64,000 nucleotides of DNA from Methylobacillus caricis (GTDB lineage: Bacteria > Pseudomonadota > Gammaproteobacteria > Burkholderiales > Methylophilaceae): contig NZ_JAJAVD010000003.1 in assembly GCF_020532705.1 (NCBI RefSeq), positions 62,001 through 126,000 on the forward strand, given 5' to 3'. Positions within the stretch are counted from its first letter, which is position 1. Every line of letters begins with the position of its first letter. Positions 24,168-33,947 of the stretch are shown in pieces. Below the pieces are notes generated by a model, which saw only the letters and a program-made list of their open reading frames with translations, was not told the origin of the DNA and made no database searches. The position numbers and the translations under genes were made by a program.

Positions 24168-25679
24168 TTAGCCCAGGAACAGTTTGTAGGCAGGGTTATT
24201 GCTCTCATCCCAGTATGGATAGCCAAGATTCTCCAGGAATCTCCTGAATTCGCTTTCCTCTCCTGGCGGCACCTGCATGCCAACCAGCACACGGCCAAAA
24301 TCAGCGCCATGGTTGCGGTAATGGAATAGGCTGATATTCCAGTCATGGCGCATGCTATCAAGAAAGTTCATCAAGGCGCCCGGTTTCTCCGGGAACTCAA
24401 AACGGTATACCTGCTCATGTTCGGCCTGTGGTGCATGGCCGCCTACGAGGTGGCGCAGATGTAGCTTGGCGACTTCATTCTCGCTCAAGTCCAGTGCTGG
24501 CAGCCCGTGTTGCTGTAGTTGCTCGACCAGCTTGCCAGATTCGCTAGGGTCCTGGATTGCTATGCCCACATAGATGTGTGCAGCGCTGGCATCGGCGTAG
24601 CGGTAGTTGAATTCGGTGATATTGCGGTTGCCGATCAGGCGGCAGAACTGCTTGAAAGAGCCGGGGCTTTCAGGGATGGTGACCGCGAGTACAGCTTCAC
24701 GTTTTTCACCTATTTCGGCACGTTCCGCAACAAAACGCAGGCGGTCAAAGCTCATATTGGCACCAGAAGCAATCGCGATCAGCGTTTTATCTTGTAACTG
24801 ATGTGCCTGCGCATACGCCTTGAGCCCTGCAAGTGCAAGAGCGCCAGTAGGTTCTAGGATAGCGCGTGTATCTTCAAATACATCCTTGATGGCTGCACAT
24901 ATGGCATCGTTATCCACCAGGATCATTTCGTCTACATATTCCTGGCACAGGCGGAATGTTTCCTCCCCCACTAGTTTAACGGCCTTGCCATCTGCAAACA
25001 GTCCAACCTGGTCCAGTGTGACTCGCTTGCCTTGTTGCAGGGATATGGTCATGGCATTGGCGTCATTGACCTCGACTCCTATGATGCGGATCTCTGGGCG
25101 TACATGCTTGATATATGCGGCCATGCCTGCGATCAGTCCGCCGCCACCGACTGGACAGAAAATGGCTTCTATAGGTTCGGGATGGTCTTCCAGGATTTCT
25201 ACCGCAACTGTGCCTTGACCGGCGATCACATCCGGGTCATCAAACGGGTGCACAAAGGTGAGCTGCTGTTCCTGTTCCAGGCGCAGCGCATGATTGTAGG
25301 CATCCGTATAAGACTCACCTGCCAGCACTACTTCGCCACCGCGGTTACGTACGGCGTCTACCTTGATTTGTGGGGTGGTCACCGGCATCACGATCACAGC
25401 CCGGCAGCCAGCATTCTTGGCGGCTAGTGCCACGCCTTGAGCGTGGTTGCCGGCAGAGGCTGTAATGACGCCACGTGCGAGCGCTTCCTTGGATAGGTTG
25501 GCCATCTTGTTATAAGCGCCACGCAGCTTGAATGAAAACACGGGCTGCATGTCTTCGCGCTTCAGCAACACGGTGTTGTGGATGCGGCTGGAAATGCTGG
25601 ATAACGGATCAAGCGGAGTTTTGCTGGCTACGTCATATACGCGGGCGGATTGAATTTTTTGCAGGTAGTTGATTTTCAT
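24168..25679 (-). CDS. ilvA: Threonine ammonia-lyase, biosynthetic
   Basis: Deaminates threonine to 2-oxobutanoate, the first step of isoleucine synthesis. The 503-residue protein has the PLP fold with the lysine in FSFKLRGAYNKMANLS, TASAGNHAQGVALAA, and the glycine loop PVGGGGLIAGMAAY. Two ACT-like regulatory domains follow (from about 325 onward: EAVLAVTIPESPGSFKQFC and VYRFEFPEKPGALMNFLDSM), which give isoleucine/valine control. ATG 25679 is used, since it gives the usual KINYLQKIQSARVYDVA start. Divergent from rpiA. Confidence 0.95.
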   Translation of the reverse strand: MKINYLQKIQSARVYDVASKTPLDPLSSISSRIHNTVLLKREDMQPVFSFKLRGAYNKMANLSKEALARGVITASAGNHAQGVALAAKNAGCRAVIVMPVTTPQIKVDAVRNRGGEVVLAGESYTDAYNHALRLEQEQQLTFVHPFDDPDVIAGQGTVAVEILEDHPEPIEAIFCPVGGGGLIAGMAAYIKHVRPEIRIIGVEVNDANAMTISLQQGKRVTLDQVGLFADGKAVKLVGEETFRLCQEYVDEMILVDNDAICAAIKDVFEDTRAILEPTGALALAGLKAYAQAHQLQDKTLIAIASGANMSFDRLRFVAERAEIGEKREAVLAVTIPESPGSFKQFCRLIGNRNITEFNYRYADASAAHIYVGIAIQDPSESGKLVEQLQQHGLPALDLSENEVAKLHLRHLVGGHAPQAEHEQVYRFEFPEKPGALMNFLDSMRHDWNISLFHYRNHGADFGRVLVGMQVPPGEESEFRRFLENLGYPYWDESNNPAYKLFLG

Positions 25680-25786
25680 TGGGGTGATGCGGTCCAAGGC
25701 TGCAGTATGTGATGCAGCAGTGTATTATTCAGGGTTTGGTTCTAATGAACCTGAATTATAAAGAAAACATAAGGGTTAAAGTAAAA

Positions 25787-26446
25787 ATGGCTACACAAGA
25801 CGAATTGAAGCAACAGGTTGCCAAGGCGGCAGTTGAGTATGTGAAGGGTGGCATTATCGGTGTTGGTACTGGCTCAACCGCCAATTTTTTCATTGATGAG
25901 CTTGCCAAGGTTAAACAACGTATCGATGGCGCAGTGGCGAGTTCTGAAGCAACAGCACAACGTTTGCGTGGTCACGGGATTGAAGTGTTTGACCTGAACG
26001 ATGTCGATGGCATGGAAATTTATGTGGACGGTGCTGATGAAATTACCGAGCACATGCATATGCTCAAAGGAGGCGGTGGCGCCCTGACCCGTGAAAAAAT
26101 TGTTGCTGCCTGTGCCAAGCAGTTTATCTGTATCTGCGATCAGAGTAAGCTGGTATCAGTGATTGGCAAGTTTCCGTTGCCAGTTGAAGTGATTCCGATG
26201 GCACGCAGCCATGTGGCGCGTGAACTGGTGAAGCTTGGTGGCCAGCCAAAATTGCGTGATTTTACAACGGATAATGGTAATGTCATTCTTGATGTTCATG
26301 GCCTGGAAGTCCTTAATCCGGTTGAACTGGAAAATAAGATCAACCAGATCGTCGGCGTAGTCACTAATGGCTTGTTCGCTGCCCGTCCGGCAGACGTGCT
26401 GCTCCTGGCAACCGCAGATGGCGTCAAGACACTGACCGCCAGGTAA
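25787..26446 (+). CDS. rpiA: Ribose-5-phosphate isomerase A
   Basis: Interconverts ribose 5-phosphate and ribulose 5-phosphate; in methylotrophs it also feeds the ribulose monophosphate cycle. The 219-residue protein matches the family in length from ATG 25787. Key segments are [51 protein letters not shown] (with the catalytic Asp and Lys), and [16 protein letters not shown]. It stands between divergent ilvA and phoU. Confidence 0.96.
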   Translation: MATQDELKQQVAKAAVEYVKGGIIGVGTGSTANFFIDELAKVKQRIDGAVASSEATAQRLRGHGIEVFDLNDVDGMEIYVDGADEITEHMHMLKGGGGALTREKIVAACAKQFICICDQSKLVSVIGKFPLPVEVIPMARSHVARELVKLGGQPKLRDFTTDNGNVILDVHGLEVLNPVELENKINQIVGVVTNGLFAARPADVLLLATADGVKTLTAR

Positions 26447-26572
26447 GGGCAGTAACGCAAGCGAACCCAACATTAAATTGTCACAATCGGCAATTAAGCT
26501 ATAGAGTTGACTCATAAGCCTGGCCGGTTTTCGCGCAGACTGGTCGGCATCAATCACGGAAGGGATCGCGTT

Positions 26573-27280
26573 ATGCAATTTGAACATACGTATAAGCAAT
26601 ACGATGCCGAACTGGAATCGGTGCGTGCAAAAGTATTGGAAATGGGCGGTCTGGTAGAGCAGCAGATAGTCAATGCGCTGGAAGCCCTGGTGACTGTTAA
26701 CCTGACCTTGGCGGACAAAGTGATCGCCAATGATCACAAGGTGAATGCGCTTGAAGTCCAGGTGGATGAAGACTGCAGCCATATCATTGCGCGTCGCCAG
26801 CCTGCGGCGGGTGATTTGCGCATGATCATGATGGTGGTCAAGACCATCACCGACCTTGAGCGGATTGGTGATGAAGCGACCAAGATTGCCCGTGTGGCAC
26901 AGAAGGTATCCGAGTCTGGACGTCTTTATACACCACGTTTCAACGAGATCAAGACCATGGTGGGCCATGTACGCGAAATGCTGCGTACTGCGCTTGATGC
27001 CTTTGCACGTCTTGATGTGACCAAGACAGTGGATGTGGCGCGCCAGGATGAGCAGGTGGATGAGCAGTTCCGCGCCGCTATGCGCCAGTTGATCACCTTC
27101 ATGCTGGAAGATCCACGTACGATTTCCATGTCGCTGGAAGTATTGTTTGTCGCCAAGGCGATTGAGCGTATCGGTGACCATGCCAAGAATATTGCCGAAT
27201 ATGTAATCTACATGGTAAAAGGCAAAGACGTGCGTCATACCACGGTGCAGGAGATGGAGCGCGAAGCTCAAGAGCCCTAA
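26573..27280 (+). CDS. phoU: Phosphate signalling/transport regulator PhoU
   Basis: PhoU links the Pst transporter to the PhoR kinase and represses the Pho response when phosphate is plentiful. The 235-residue protein is two three-helix repeats with the metal-binding E/DxxxD motifs, seen in LRMIMMVVKTITDLERIGDE and VLFVAKAIERIGDHAKNIAE. ATG 26573 has a GGAAGGG SD. No pst or phoBR genes are in the window; ppx follows 46 bases later, so it travels here with polyphosphate metabolism. Confidence 0.95.
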   Translation: MQFEHTYKQYDAELESVRAKVLEMGGLVEQQIVNALEALVTVNLTLADKVIANDHKVNALEVQVDEDCSHIIARRQPAAGDLRMIMMVVKTITDLERIGDEATKIARVAQKVSESGRLYTPRFNEIKTMVGHVREMLRTALDAFARLDVTKTVDVARQDEQVDEQFRAAMRQLITFMLEDPRTISMSLEVLFVAKAIERIGDHAKNIAEYVIYMVKGKDVRHTTVQEMEREAQEP

Positions 27281-27326
27281 TCCCGTCATGGCGGTTTAGT
27301 TCATTATTCATGGCATAAGGTCGACG

Positions 27327-28826
27327 TTGGTTACAAAAAAACTGGAGTTCCCCGAAATTGCAGCGGTCGATCTGGGATCCAATAGCTTCAGGCTGCAGTT
27401 GGCACGCGTGTCGGATGGGCATCTGATCTTTCACGACTCCCTGCGCGAGGCGGTACGCCTCGGTGCCGGGTTGGATGAAAAAAACAATCTTGATGCAGAT
27501 GCCCAGCGTCGAGCCATTGACTGCCTGAAGCGTTTTGGCGAGCGCTTGCGCGGTTTGCCGTCGCAAGCGGTTCGTGCCGTGGCTACCAATACTTTTCGCG
27601 TGGCGCGCAATGCGCCTGAATTGATGCGAGAAGCCCAGGACGCCCTGGGTTTTCCCATAGAGATCATTGCAGGTCGGGAAGAAGCGCGCATGATCTTTGT
27701 CGGCGTCAGCCACAGCCTACCACCTGCAACACATAAGCGTCTTGTGATTGACATTGGGGGCGGCTCTACAGAATTCATCATCGGCCAGGGTCTGGAGCCT
27801 GTCGAGATGGAAAGCCTCTATATGGGCTGTGTCAGTTACAGCATGCGGTATTTTCCTGATGGCAAGTTGACGGAAACAGCCATGGATCGCGCCCGTATCG
27901 CGGCTGCCGCTGAAATCCAGAGTATACGGAAACATTTTATTGCTGAAGGCTGGGATGAGGCCGTAGGCTCTTCCGGCACGGCCAAAGCGCTGGGTGAGAT
28001 CATACGCCTGAGTGGCCTCAGTGAAGGTGAAATTACGCGGGAAGGACTGGAGTTCCTGCGACAGCAATTGCTCAAGGCCAAGGAAATCAAGAAGATCGAG
28101 TTGCCAGGCTTGAGCGTTGACCGTGCAGCCGTCCTGCCCGGCGGGCTTGCCATCATGACTGCTGCTTTTGATGCGCTGAAGATAGAACGTATGACCTCAG
28201 CCAGTAGTGCCCTGCGTGAGGGAGTCTTATACGAGTTGCTGGGCCGTTTGCATGACCAGGACGTCCGGGAGGTCACTGTCAATAGCTTCATGCGGCGCTA
28301 TCATGTAGATGCGGATCAGGCAGAACGAGTACGTCAGATGGCGCTGATACTGCTGGAACAGACTGCTGACAGGCTGCAGCAAGTGGATGAGGAAAGTGCG
28401 ACGCAATATCTGACCTGGGCGGCCAAATTGCATGAGATCGGAATTTCGATCGCTCATGGAGCCTATCATAAGCATTCTGCCTATATTGTTGAAAATGCAG
28501 ATATGCCGGGGTTTTCCAAAATGGAACAGGAAACCCTGGGAATATTGGTCAGGGCCCACAGGCGATCACTCAGCAAGCTGCAAGGCGGTTTACCTGTCAG
28601 TTCTGACCGGTTGCTGATTATTCTGATTCTCAGGCTGGCTGTCTTGTTCCACCGTAACCGTTTGCCTGATAACCGGCCGGAACTGAAGCTTGCCACCGAT
28701 AAAACAGGATACAGGCTCCTGATTGAGCGCGGCTGGTTGGCCGACAACCCCTTGACTGAGGCCGAGTTGGTGAATGAAGTGGGGTATTGGAAAGAGATCG
28801 GCCTTAGCCTTACGTTTTCATCCTGA
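27327..28826 (+). CDS. ppx: Exopolyphosphatase (Ppx/GppA)
   Basis: Removes terminal phosphate from polyphosphate or pppGpp. The start is TTG 27327 with AAGG about 8 bases upstream; no ATG gives a full N terminus. The 499-residue protein has the actin-like ATPase domains: IAAVDLGSNSFRLQLARV, VRAVATNTFRVARN, and VIDIGGGSTEFIIGQG. The C-terminal HD-like domain has WAAKLHEIGISIAHGAYHKH. It is convergent with ppk across a terminator, a pairing of polyphosphate breakdown and synthesis. Confidence 0.94.
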   Translation: MVTKKLEFPEIAAVDLGSNSFRLQLARVSDGHLIFHDSLREAVRLGAGLDEKNNLDADAQRRAIDCLKRFGERLRGLPSQAVRAVATNTFRVARNAPELMREAQDALGFPIEIIAGREEARMIFVGVSHSLPPATHKRLVIDIGGGSTEFIIGQGLEPVEMESLYMGCVSYSMRYFPDGKLTETAMDRARIAAAAEIQSIRKHFIAEGWDEAVGSSGTAKALGEIIRLSGLSEGEITREGLEFLRQQLLKAKEIKKIELPGLSVDRAAVLPGGLAIMTAAFDALKIERMTSASSALREGVLYELLGRLHDQDVREVTVNSFMRRYHVDADQAERVRQMALILLEQTADRLQQVDEESATQYLTWAAKLHEIGISIAHGAYHKHSAYIVENADMPGFSKMEQETLGILVRAHRRSLSKLQGGLPVSSDRLLIILILRLAVLFHRNRLPDNRPELKLATDKTGYRLLIERGWLADNPLTEAELVNEVGYWKEIGLSLTFSS

Positions 28827-28869
28827 GATTTTTCAGGGGTTAGGGAATGCTGATACTATTGCTTGATAG

Positions 28870-28895
28870 AAAAAGGGCCAATATTTGGCCCTTTT
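28870..28895. terminator. Bidirectional terminator between ppx and ppk
   Basis: AAAAGGGCCAA (28871-28881) pairs perfectly with TTGGCCCTTTT (28885-28895) around a 3-base loop, giving a U run for both convergent genes. Confidence 0.9.
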
Positions 28896-28923
28896 GTTTC
28901 ATCTTGGGATGATGAGGATGAGG

Positions 28924-31005
28924 TCACGCTTCTGGCAATACTTCCTGCCCAAATTCGGTCATGAGGAATTGTTGCGCACCGAAACTTGTGCGCTTACTTG
29001 GCCTTGACTCGTAGGTGCCATCGGCCAGCATTTCCCATGCGTTGATATTATCCCTGAGGTAAGGTTCTAGGCCTTCCTTGAACACGCGCTTCTTTACCTT
29101 GGCATCCAGTATGGGGAAGCATACCTCGATGCGGCGGAAGAAATTGCGGTACATCCAGTCCGCACTGGAGAGGTAGGTCTGTTCGGTACCATTATCGTAG
29201 AAGTAAAAAATACGGGTATGTTCAAGGAAGCGTCCCACAATCGAGCGGACCTTTATATTCTCGGAGATTCCCGGAATGCCTGGGCGCAAGGCGCAGACGC
29301 CACGGATAATCAGATCAATCTGTACCCCGGCTACCGAGGCGTCGTACAAGGCACGAATGACGTCCGGATCAAGCAAGGCATTCATCTTGGCGATGATGCG
29401 TGCTTTCTTGCCGGATTTTGCAATTTCAGCTTCATGTTGTATGGCCTTGACCAGGCGCTGATGCAGGGTGAATGGTGATTGCCATAGGTGACGCAGCTTG
29501 CTTGCGCGGCCAAGGCCGGTCAACTGGGCAAATACATCATTCACGTCTTCACTGATTTCTTCCTGGCAGGTGAGCAGGCCGAAGTCGGTATACAGTCTGG
29601 CAGTGCGCTGGTGATAGTTGCCAGTGGCCAGATGGATATAACGACGCAGTTTGTCTTCATCACGGCGTACCACCATGGCCATTTTTGCATGGGTCTTGTG
29701 ACCTACTACTCCATACACCACATGGGCGCCCGCATTTTCGAGCTGGGCAGCCCAGTTGATATTGGCTTCTTCGTCAAAACGCGCCAGCAACTCCACCACA
29801 ACGGTAACTTCCTTGCCTCGCTGGGCAGCCTCGATCAGCGATTTCATCAGAGTGGAGTCGGCGCTGGTACGGTAGAAAGTCTGCTTAATGGCGAGTACTT
29901 GAGGGTCTTCTGCAGCCTGCTTGATAAACTCAATGACAGGATTGAAGGACTGGAAAGGGTGATGCAGCAGGATGTCCTGTTTGCGGATGGCCTTGAAAAT
30001 ATCCGCATCCTTGACAAACTCCTTGGGCAGGCTGGGTGTGTAGTTTGCAAACTTCAGGTCAGGCCGGTCCACGCTGTCAGGAATCTGCATCAGGCGTACC
30101 AAATTCACCAGGCCGTTCACTTGGTAGAGATCGTCCTGGGTCAAGCCGAACTGGCCCAGAAGGAACGAGGACATTTCTGCGGGGCAACTGTCTGCTACTT
30201 CCAGCCGGACGGCATCGCCATACTGCCGGTGTGTCAGTTCACCCTGAAGCGCCAGGCGCAAATCCTTGGTTTCATCATCATCCAGAATCAAGTCGCTGTC
30301 GCGTGTAACACGGAACTGGTAACAACCTTTGACCTGCATGCCTGAAAATAGCTCATTGACGTGGGCATGCAGGATGGAAGACAGGAAAACGAATCCATGA
30401 TCGCACCCGGCAATTTCACGCGGCAGACGGATAACGCGTGGAAGTGCACGGGGTGCCTGCACGATTGCCACGCCAGAATTGCGGCCAAATGCATCCTTTC
30501 CTTCCAGTTCAACAGCAAAATTCAAACTTTTGTTGAGGACGCGAGGAAAGGGGTGTGCGGGATCAAGACCGATGGGGGTAAGGATTGGCATCAGCTCACG
30601 GAAGAAATAGGCCGCGATCCATTCGCGCTGTATTTCATTCCAGTGCCCGCGCCGGATGAAATGGATCTCTTGCTCAGCCAGCCGCGGCAGGACTACTTCA
30701 TTCAGGACTTTGTACTGGAGATCAACCAGCTCATGCGCCACACTGCTGACCTTGGCAAAAGCCTGTTTAGGCAGCATGCCATCGGCGCCCACCTGTGGTG
30801 AGTTGTACTTGATCTGGTTTTTGAGGCCTGCAACGCGCACTTCAAAAAACTCGTCCATGTTGCTGCTGAAAATGCAGAGGAATTTCAGGCGCTCAAGCAG
30901 TGGGACGCGGTCGTCTTCAGCTTGGGCCAGAACGCGGCGATTGAAGGCAAGAATGCCCAGCTCGCGGTTGATGAAGTATTCTGGACTCAATTTTACGGGC
31001 AACAA
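28924..31005 (-). CDS. ppk: Polyphosphate kinase 1
   Basis: Makes polyphosphate from ATP through a phosphohistidine. The start is TTG 31005, supported by GAGG 8 bases upstream and a stop just beyond. The 693-residue protein has the four PPK1 domains: N-terminal FINRELGILAFNRRVLAQAE, the head domain with PYEFRVTRD-like KGCYQFRVTRDSDL, and the C-terminal catalytic domains with VYGVVGHKTHAKMAMVVRRD (phospho-His) and IHLATGNYHQRTARLYTDFG. Convergent with ppx. Confidence 0.96.
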   Translation of the reverse strand: MLPVKLSPEYFINRELGILAFNRRVLAQAEDDRVPLLERLKFLCIFSSNMDEFFEVRVAGLKNQIKYNSPQVGADGMLPKQAFAKVSSVAHELVDLQYKVLNEVVLPRLAEQEIHFIRRGHWNEIQREWIAAYFFRELMPILTPIGLDPAHPFPRVLNKSLNFAVELEGKDAFGRNSGVAIVQAPRALPRVIRLPREIAGCDHGFVFLSSILHAHVNELFSGMQVKGCYQFRVTRDSDLILDDDETKDLRLALQGELTHRQYGDAVRLEVADSCPAEMSSFLLGQFGLTQDDLYQVNGLVNLVRLMQIPDSVDRPDLKFANYTPSLPKEFVKDADIFKAIRKQDILLHHPFQSFNPVIEFIKQAAEDPQVLAIKQTFYRTSADSTLMKSLIEAAQRGKEVTVVVELLARFDEEANINWAAQLENAGAHVVYGVVGHKTHAKMAMVVRRDEDKLRRYIHLATGNYHQRTARLYTDFGLLTCQEEISEDVNDVFAQLTGLGRASKLRHLWQSPFTLHQRLVKAIQHEAEIAKSGKKARIIAKMNALLDPDVIRALYDASVAGVQIDLIIRGVCALRPGIPGISENIKVRSIVGRFLEHTRIFYFYDNGTEQTYLSSADWMYRNFFRRIEVCFPILDAKVKKRVFKEGLEPYLRDNINAWEMLADGTYESRPSKRTSFGAQQFLMTEFGQEVLPEA

Positions 31006-31057
31006 GATAAAAACCTCACTCTATGCCCGTAATGTGACATTTATATGAAAAATTTGT

Positions 31058-31330
31058 TCAAGGGCTTGGCGGAACGTAGCCGGAAGCAGTGTCCGCCCCT
31101 TCACCGAAAAAATACGCTTCAGTTTGTTGCGATAGGTATTTACGCGCTTGCGGGTCTGCCAGGCTGAGGCGGTTTTCGTTCACTAGCATGGTTTGCTGCT
31201 TGAGCCAACCTGCCCAGGCTTCCTTGGAGACGTTTTCGAAAATACGCTTGCCGAGTTCGCCAGGATAGGGCGGGAAGTCCAGGCCATCAGCATTGCGGCC
31301 AAGTTTGATGCAAAAAACGGTACGTGCCAT
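31058..31330 (-). CDS. yggX: Probable Fe(2+)-trafficking / oxidative damage protection protein
   Basis: A 90-residue YggX protein. The conserved N-terminal [19 protein letters not shown] carries Cys7, and [34 protein letters not shown] and the C-terminal YFFGEG are all family features. YggX protects Fe-S clusters and has been linked to iron handling. It lies just upstream of ppk on the same strand with 52 bases between, so the two may share a transcript. Confidence 0.95.
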   Translation of the reverse strand: MARTVFCIKLGRNADGLDFPPYPGELGKRIFENVSKEAWAGWLKQQTMLVNENRLSLADPQARKYLSQQTEAYFFGEGADTASGYVPPSP

Positions 31331-31384
31331 GATCGGATCTTAAAGAGTTGCTGATAAGAACGTCATGATAGCGCAAGCTGCACC

Positions 31385-31407
31385 GCGGCGCGATAACCTC
31401 GCGCCGC
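31385..31407 (-). terminator. Strong hairpin after znuD-like gene
   Basis: GCGGCGCG (31385-31392) and CGCGCCGC (31400-31407) form a perfect 8-bp stem with a 7-base loop, 18 bases past the receptor stop codon on the minus strand. There is no clear U run, so it may slow or stop transcription or protect the 3' end rather than be a standard terminator. Confidence 0.5.
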
Positions 31408-31425
31408 AGGCATGCGGTCTGTTGG

Positions 31426-33501
31426 TTAGAACTCGCCTCTGAGCCCTACCAGTACTGACCTGCCACCCATAGGGGCAATATCCTTGAGGATGGAAGTGTG
31501 GTCACGTATGGTCTGATCCAGCAGGTTATAAGCCTTGGCAAAGGCTTCAAGCTGGAATTTTTCCGGAGTCGGCAGCTTGTAGGTGAGTGTGGCATTGACC
31601 AATGTGTAACCATCGGTGACCAGCTCGTTTTCATCGGTACGGTTTTGCTTGAAGGCTCGGAGCACATCCAGCCTGGAACCAAAGCGATTGAAACGGTAGT
31701 CCAGGCCAAATCCGAGCTTCAATGGTGAAATGCGAGGTAGCGAGTCACCCGTGTCGCGGTTGGTGGCGCGTACATAGTCCCCGCGCAAGTTGAGGTCAAG
31801 CGAGCCTATGGTGTCATAAACCCGGAATTTACCCTCAGCTTCCAGACCTTTGAAAACGGCTTTGGCGGAGCGGAATTGTGCTTCTGCAATATCGGAATCA
31901 AGTTGTCCCGCTTCTCCTTCTTCATTCACCAAAGTGCCGCTGTTGAAAAGGCCAATAAAACTGCTGAAGCGGGTGTAATAGGTGCCAAAGCTGAATGAGT
32001 TATGGCCTTCCTTCCAGCGGATCTGCGCGTCTATACCGTTGGAGCGTTCTTTCTGCAGGTCAACGGAGCCGACTTCATATTGATCAGTGGCAACATGGAC
32101 ACCGTCCGCATAAAGCTCGAAATAGCTGGGCGCACGCTCATTGTGCGACAGGTTGGCGGTGAGCGACCAGTTCTTGTCCAGATTGAACAATGCACCTGTT
32201 GCCAAGCTGTACGGTGTGAAGGAGCGAGATTGTGCAGGGCCAAAATCATCCCCGCCGTTTGACTCTATCTTGGCATGTTCAACCCGTCCGCCAAACGTCA
32301 ACTTGAGTGCATCGAGTGGCAGTTCCTCGTATATGTATAGTGCCCGGGTGTTGGTGCGGTTACTCGGAACGAACGCCTCTTCACCCAGCGCCTGGAATTT
32401 TGAATTGTGGAACTGCAATCCGATCACGCCGCTCAATGGACCTATATTGCCATGCGAGGCTTCAATGGAGCCTTCTATACCCTGATTCTTGAAGGTGGTG
32501 CTGACTTCGCCGTCTTCCAGTTCCTGATGCTGGTAATCGGTATAAGCCATGCGCACCTTGACCTTGTTGATGATATTGCCAAGGTCTCGCAGTTCTGAGG
32601 CAAAATCCCAGCGGTCACTCTTCATGTCGATCAACACATCGGGTTCGGCAACGGTACCGTATTTATTATTGAAGGTGGAGTAGGACAGGCCAACATAGCC
32701 GCTATCCAGCGCAATCGAGGCACCGATGGCACCGCCATCTGCATCCGAGCCGCTATTGACCAGGCGGCCCTTGCTTTCTCGCGCGTCGCCATCCCTGGCG
32801 CTCTTGCGGCTTGAAACGGCATAACCGGGAATATCAAGGTCGTCAGTCTTGCGCTTGTATGCATCGGCATGCACGGTTAAAACACCATTGCCTGCATCCA
32901 AGACGATAGCGCCATTTTTCTGGTTTTCTGCACCTCCAAGCCGTACTTCCCCACGGCCAGTGACGCCGTCTATAGCTTCTTTGGGAATACGGTGATCGAT
33001 GGCATTGACCACGCCGCCTACGGCACTACCACCATAAAGCAGCGCCGCTGGTCCACGCACAACGTCGATCTGCTCAATGACGAGGGGGTCTATGGCCACT
33101 GCATGATCAAAACTCAGGCTGGAGGCATCCAGGATGCCAACACCATTTTGCATGATGCGCACGCGTTCTCCATCCATCCCACGGATCACCGGACGCGAGG
33201 CGTTAGGGCCGAAATAAGTGGACGATACCCCAGGAATGGACTTCAGGGTTTCCCCCAGGGTGCTTTCACGTTGCAATGACAACTCGCGTCCACTCAGCGT
33301 GGAAACCGGTACCACCAATTCATCCGAGGCTACGCCCAGTGGGTTGGCAGTTACGGCAATCGTGGGCAGGGAAATATCAGGACTGGGGCTTGCGGCGTGC
33401 GCCGATGGGATACCAAACAGGAAAGAGCTGCCGCATGCCAGGGCAACAGCCATAAAGGTTTTTTTCGGTACTAAAGAATGTACCGCGTGATGGTTCTGCA
33501 T
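31426..33501 (-). CDS. ZnuD-like TonB-dependent zinc receptor
   Basis: A 691-residue outer-membrane receptor with a signal peptide (MAVALACGSSFLFGIPSAHA). The plug carries the segments typical of ZnuD and relatives: YFGPNASRPVIRGMDGERVR, MQNGVGILDASSLSFDHAV, DVVRGPAALLYGGSAVGGVV, and DHRIPKEAIDGVTGRGEVRL. The barrel ends GLRGEF. ZnuD imports zinc (and in Neisseria has been linked to haem). It is preceded by a small secreted Cys/His protein on the same strand, which suits a metal role. No clear Zur or Fur box was found upstream. Confidence 0.85.
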   Translation of the reverse strand: MQNHHAVHSLVPKKTFMAVALACGSSFLFGIPSAHAASPSPDISLPTIAVTANPLGVASDELVVPVSTLSGRELSLQRESTLGETLKSIPGVSSTYFGPNASRPVIRGMDGERVRIMQNGVGILDASSLSFDHAVAIDPLVIEQIDVVRGPAALLYGGSAVGGVVNAIDHRIPKEAIDGVTGRGEVRLGGAENQKNGAIVLDAGNGVLTVHADAYKRKTDDLDIPGYAVSSRKSARDGDARESKGRLVNSGSDADGGAIGASIALDSGYVGLSYSTFNNKYGTVAEPDVLIDMKSDRWDFASELRDLGNIINKVKVRMAYTDYQHQELEDGEVSTTFKNQGIEGSIEASHGNIGPLSGVIGLQFHNSKFQALGEEAFVPSNRTNTRALYIYEELPLDALKLTFGGRVEHAKIESNGGDDFGPAQSRSFTPYSLATGALFNLDKNWSLTANLSHNERAPSYFELYADGVHVATDQYEVGSVDLQKERSNGIDAQIRWKEGHNSFSFGTYYTRFSSFIGLFNSGTLVNEEGEAGQLDSDIAEAQFRSAKAVFKGLEAEGKFRVYDTIGSLDLNLRGDYVRATNRDTGDSLPRISPLKLGFGLDYRFNRFGSRLDVLRAFKQNRTDENELVTDGYTLVNATLTYKLPTPEKFQLEAFAKAYNLLDQTIRDHTSILKDIAPMGGRSVLVGLRGEF

Positions 33502-33629
33502 AAGAGTCTCGCTTGAATACTGTGGATTGGCTACCGGTCATTGCATATAGGCATGACTGGATGGGAAGCTTGGCGATACGATCATGCAAAGACTATGCAG
33601 CACGGCTGCAGGGCAATGCATAAAGGAAT

Positions 33630-33947
33630 TCAGCCAATGCAGGCCACAGGCGGTGCACGCGAGGAATAGGCGGCAAGAGAGTCATGAGGCAGAGAATGCG
33701 CCTGCTGATTGTCTGCGGTACAGTTATCGATGAAAACAGGCGGTTCAGCCTGGAAGGCCGTAACGGCACTATCGAGACTGCCATAATTCAGGCACTTCTC
33801 ACAGAACGGGCTGTGAGGGGATTGTTTTTGCGGCTCTGAATAAGGAGCGTAGTCTTCAAGGTGGGAAATCTGATGCGCCAATGCACCTTGCTGGCTTAAC
33901 AGCAGGCAGATGGATAGCACATAGCTCAGGAAGAATTTACGCAACAT
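33630..33947 (-). CDS. Small secreted Cys/His-containing protein upstream of zinc receptor
   Basis: A 105-residue protein with a signal peptide (MLRKFFLSYVLSICLLLSQQ then GALA). The mature part begins HQISHLEDYAP and holds HSPFCEKCLNYG, a CxxC pair with nearby histidines, then a lone Cys and further His residues. This pattern suggests a periplasmic metal-binding protein, in the style of small DUF2946-like proteins found beside metal receptors. I cannot name the family firmly. It ends 128 bases before the ZnuD-like gene and may be its operon partner. Confidence 0.65.
   Translation of the reverse strand: MLRKFFLSYVLSICLLLSQQGALAHQISHLEDYAPYSEPQKQSPHSPFCEKCLNYGSLDSAVTAFQAEPPVFIDNCTADNQQAHSLPHDSLAAYSSRAPPVACIG

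Noticed and set aside
26156-27289. 377-codon minus-strand frame across rpiA and phoU
   Set aside because: Spans two well-supported genes on the other strand; the product is His/Leu-rich without any motif.
29488-30345. 285-codon plus-strand frame opposite ppk
   Set aside because: Antisense shadow of a highly conserved PPK1 gene; its product shows no recognisable domain.
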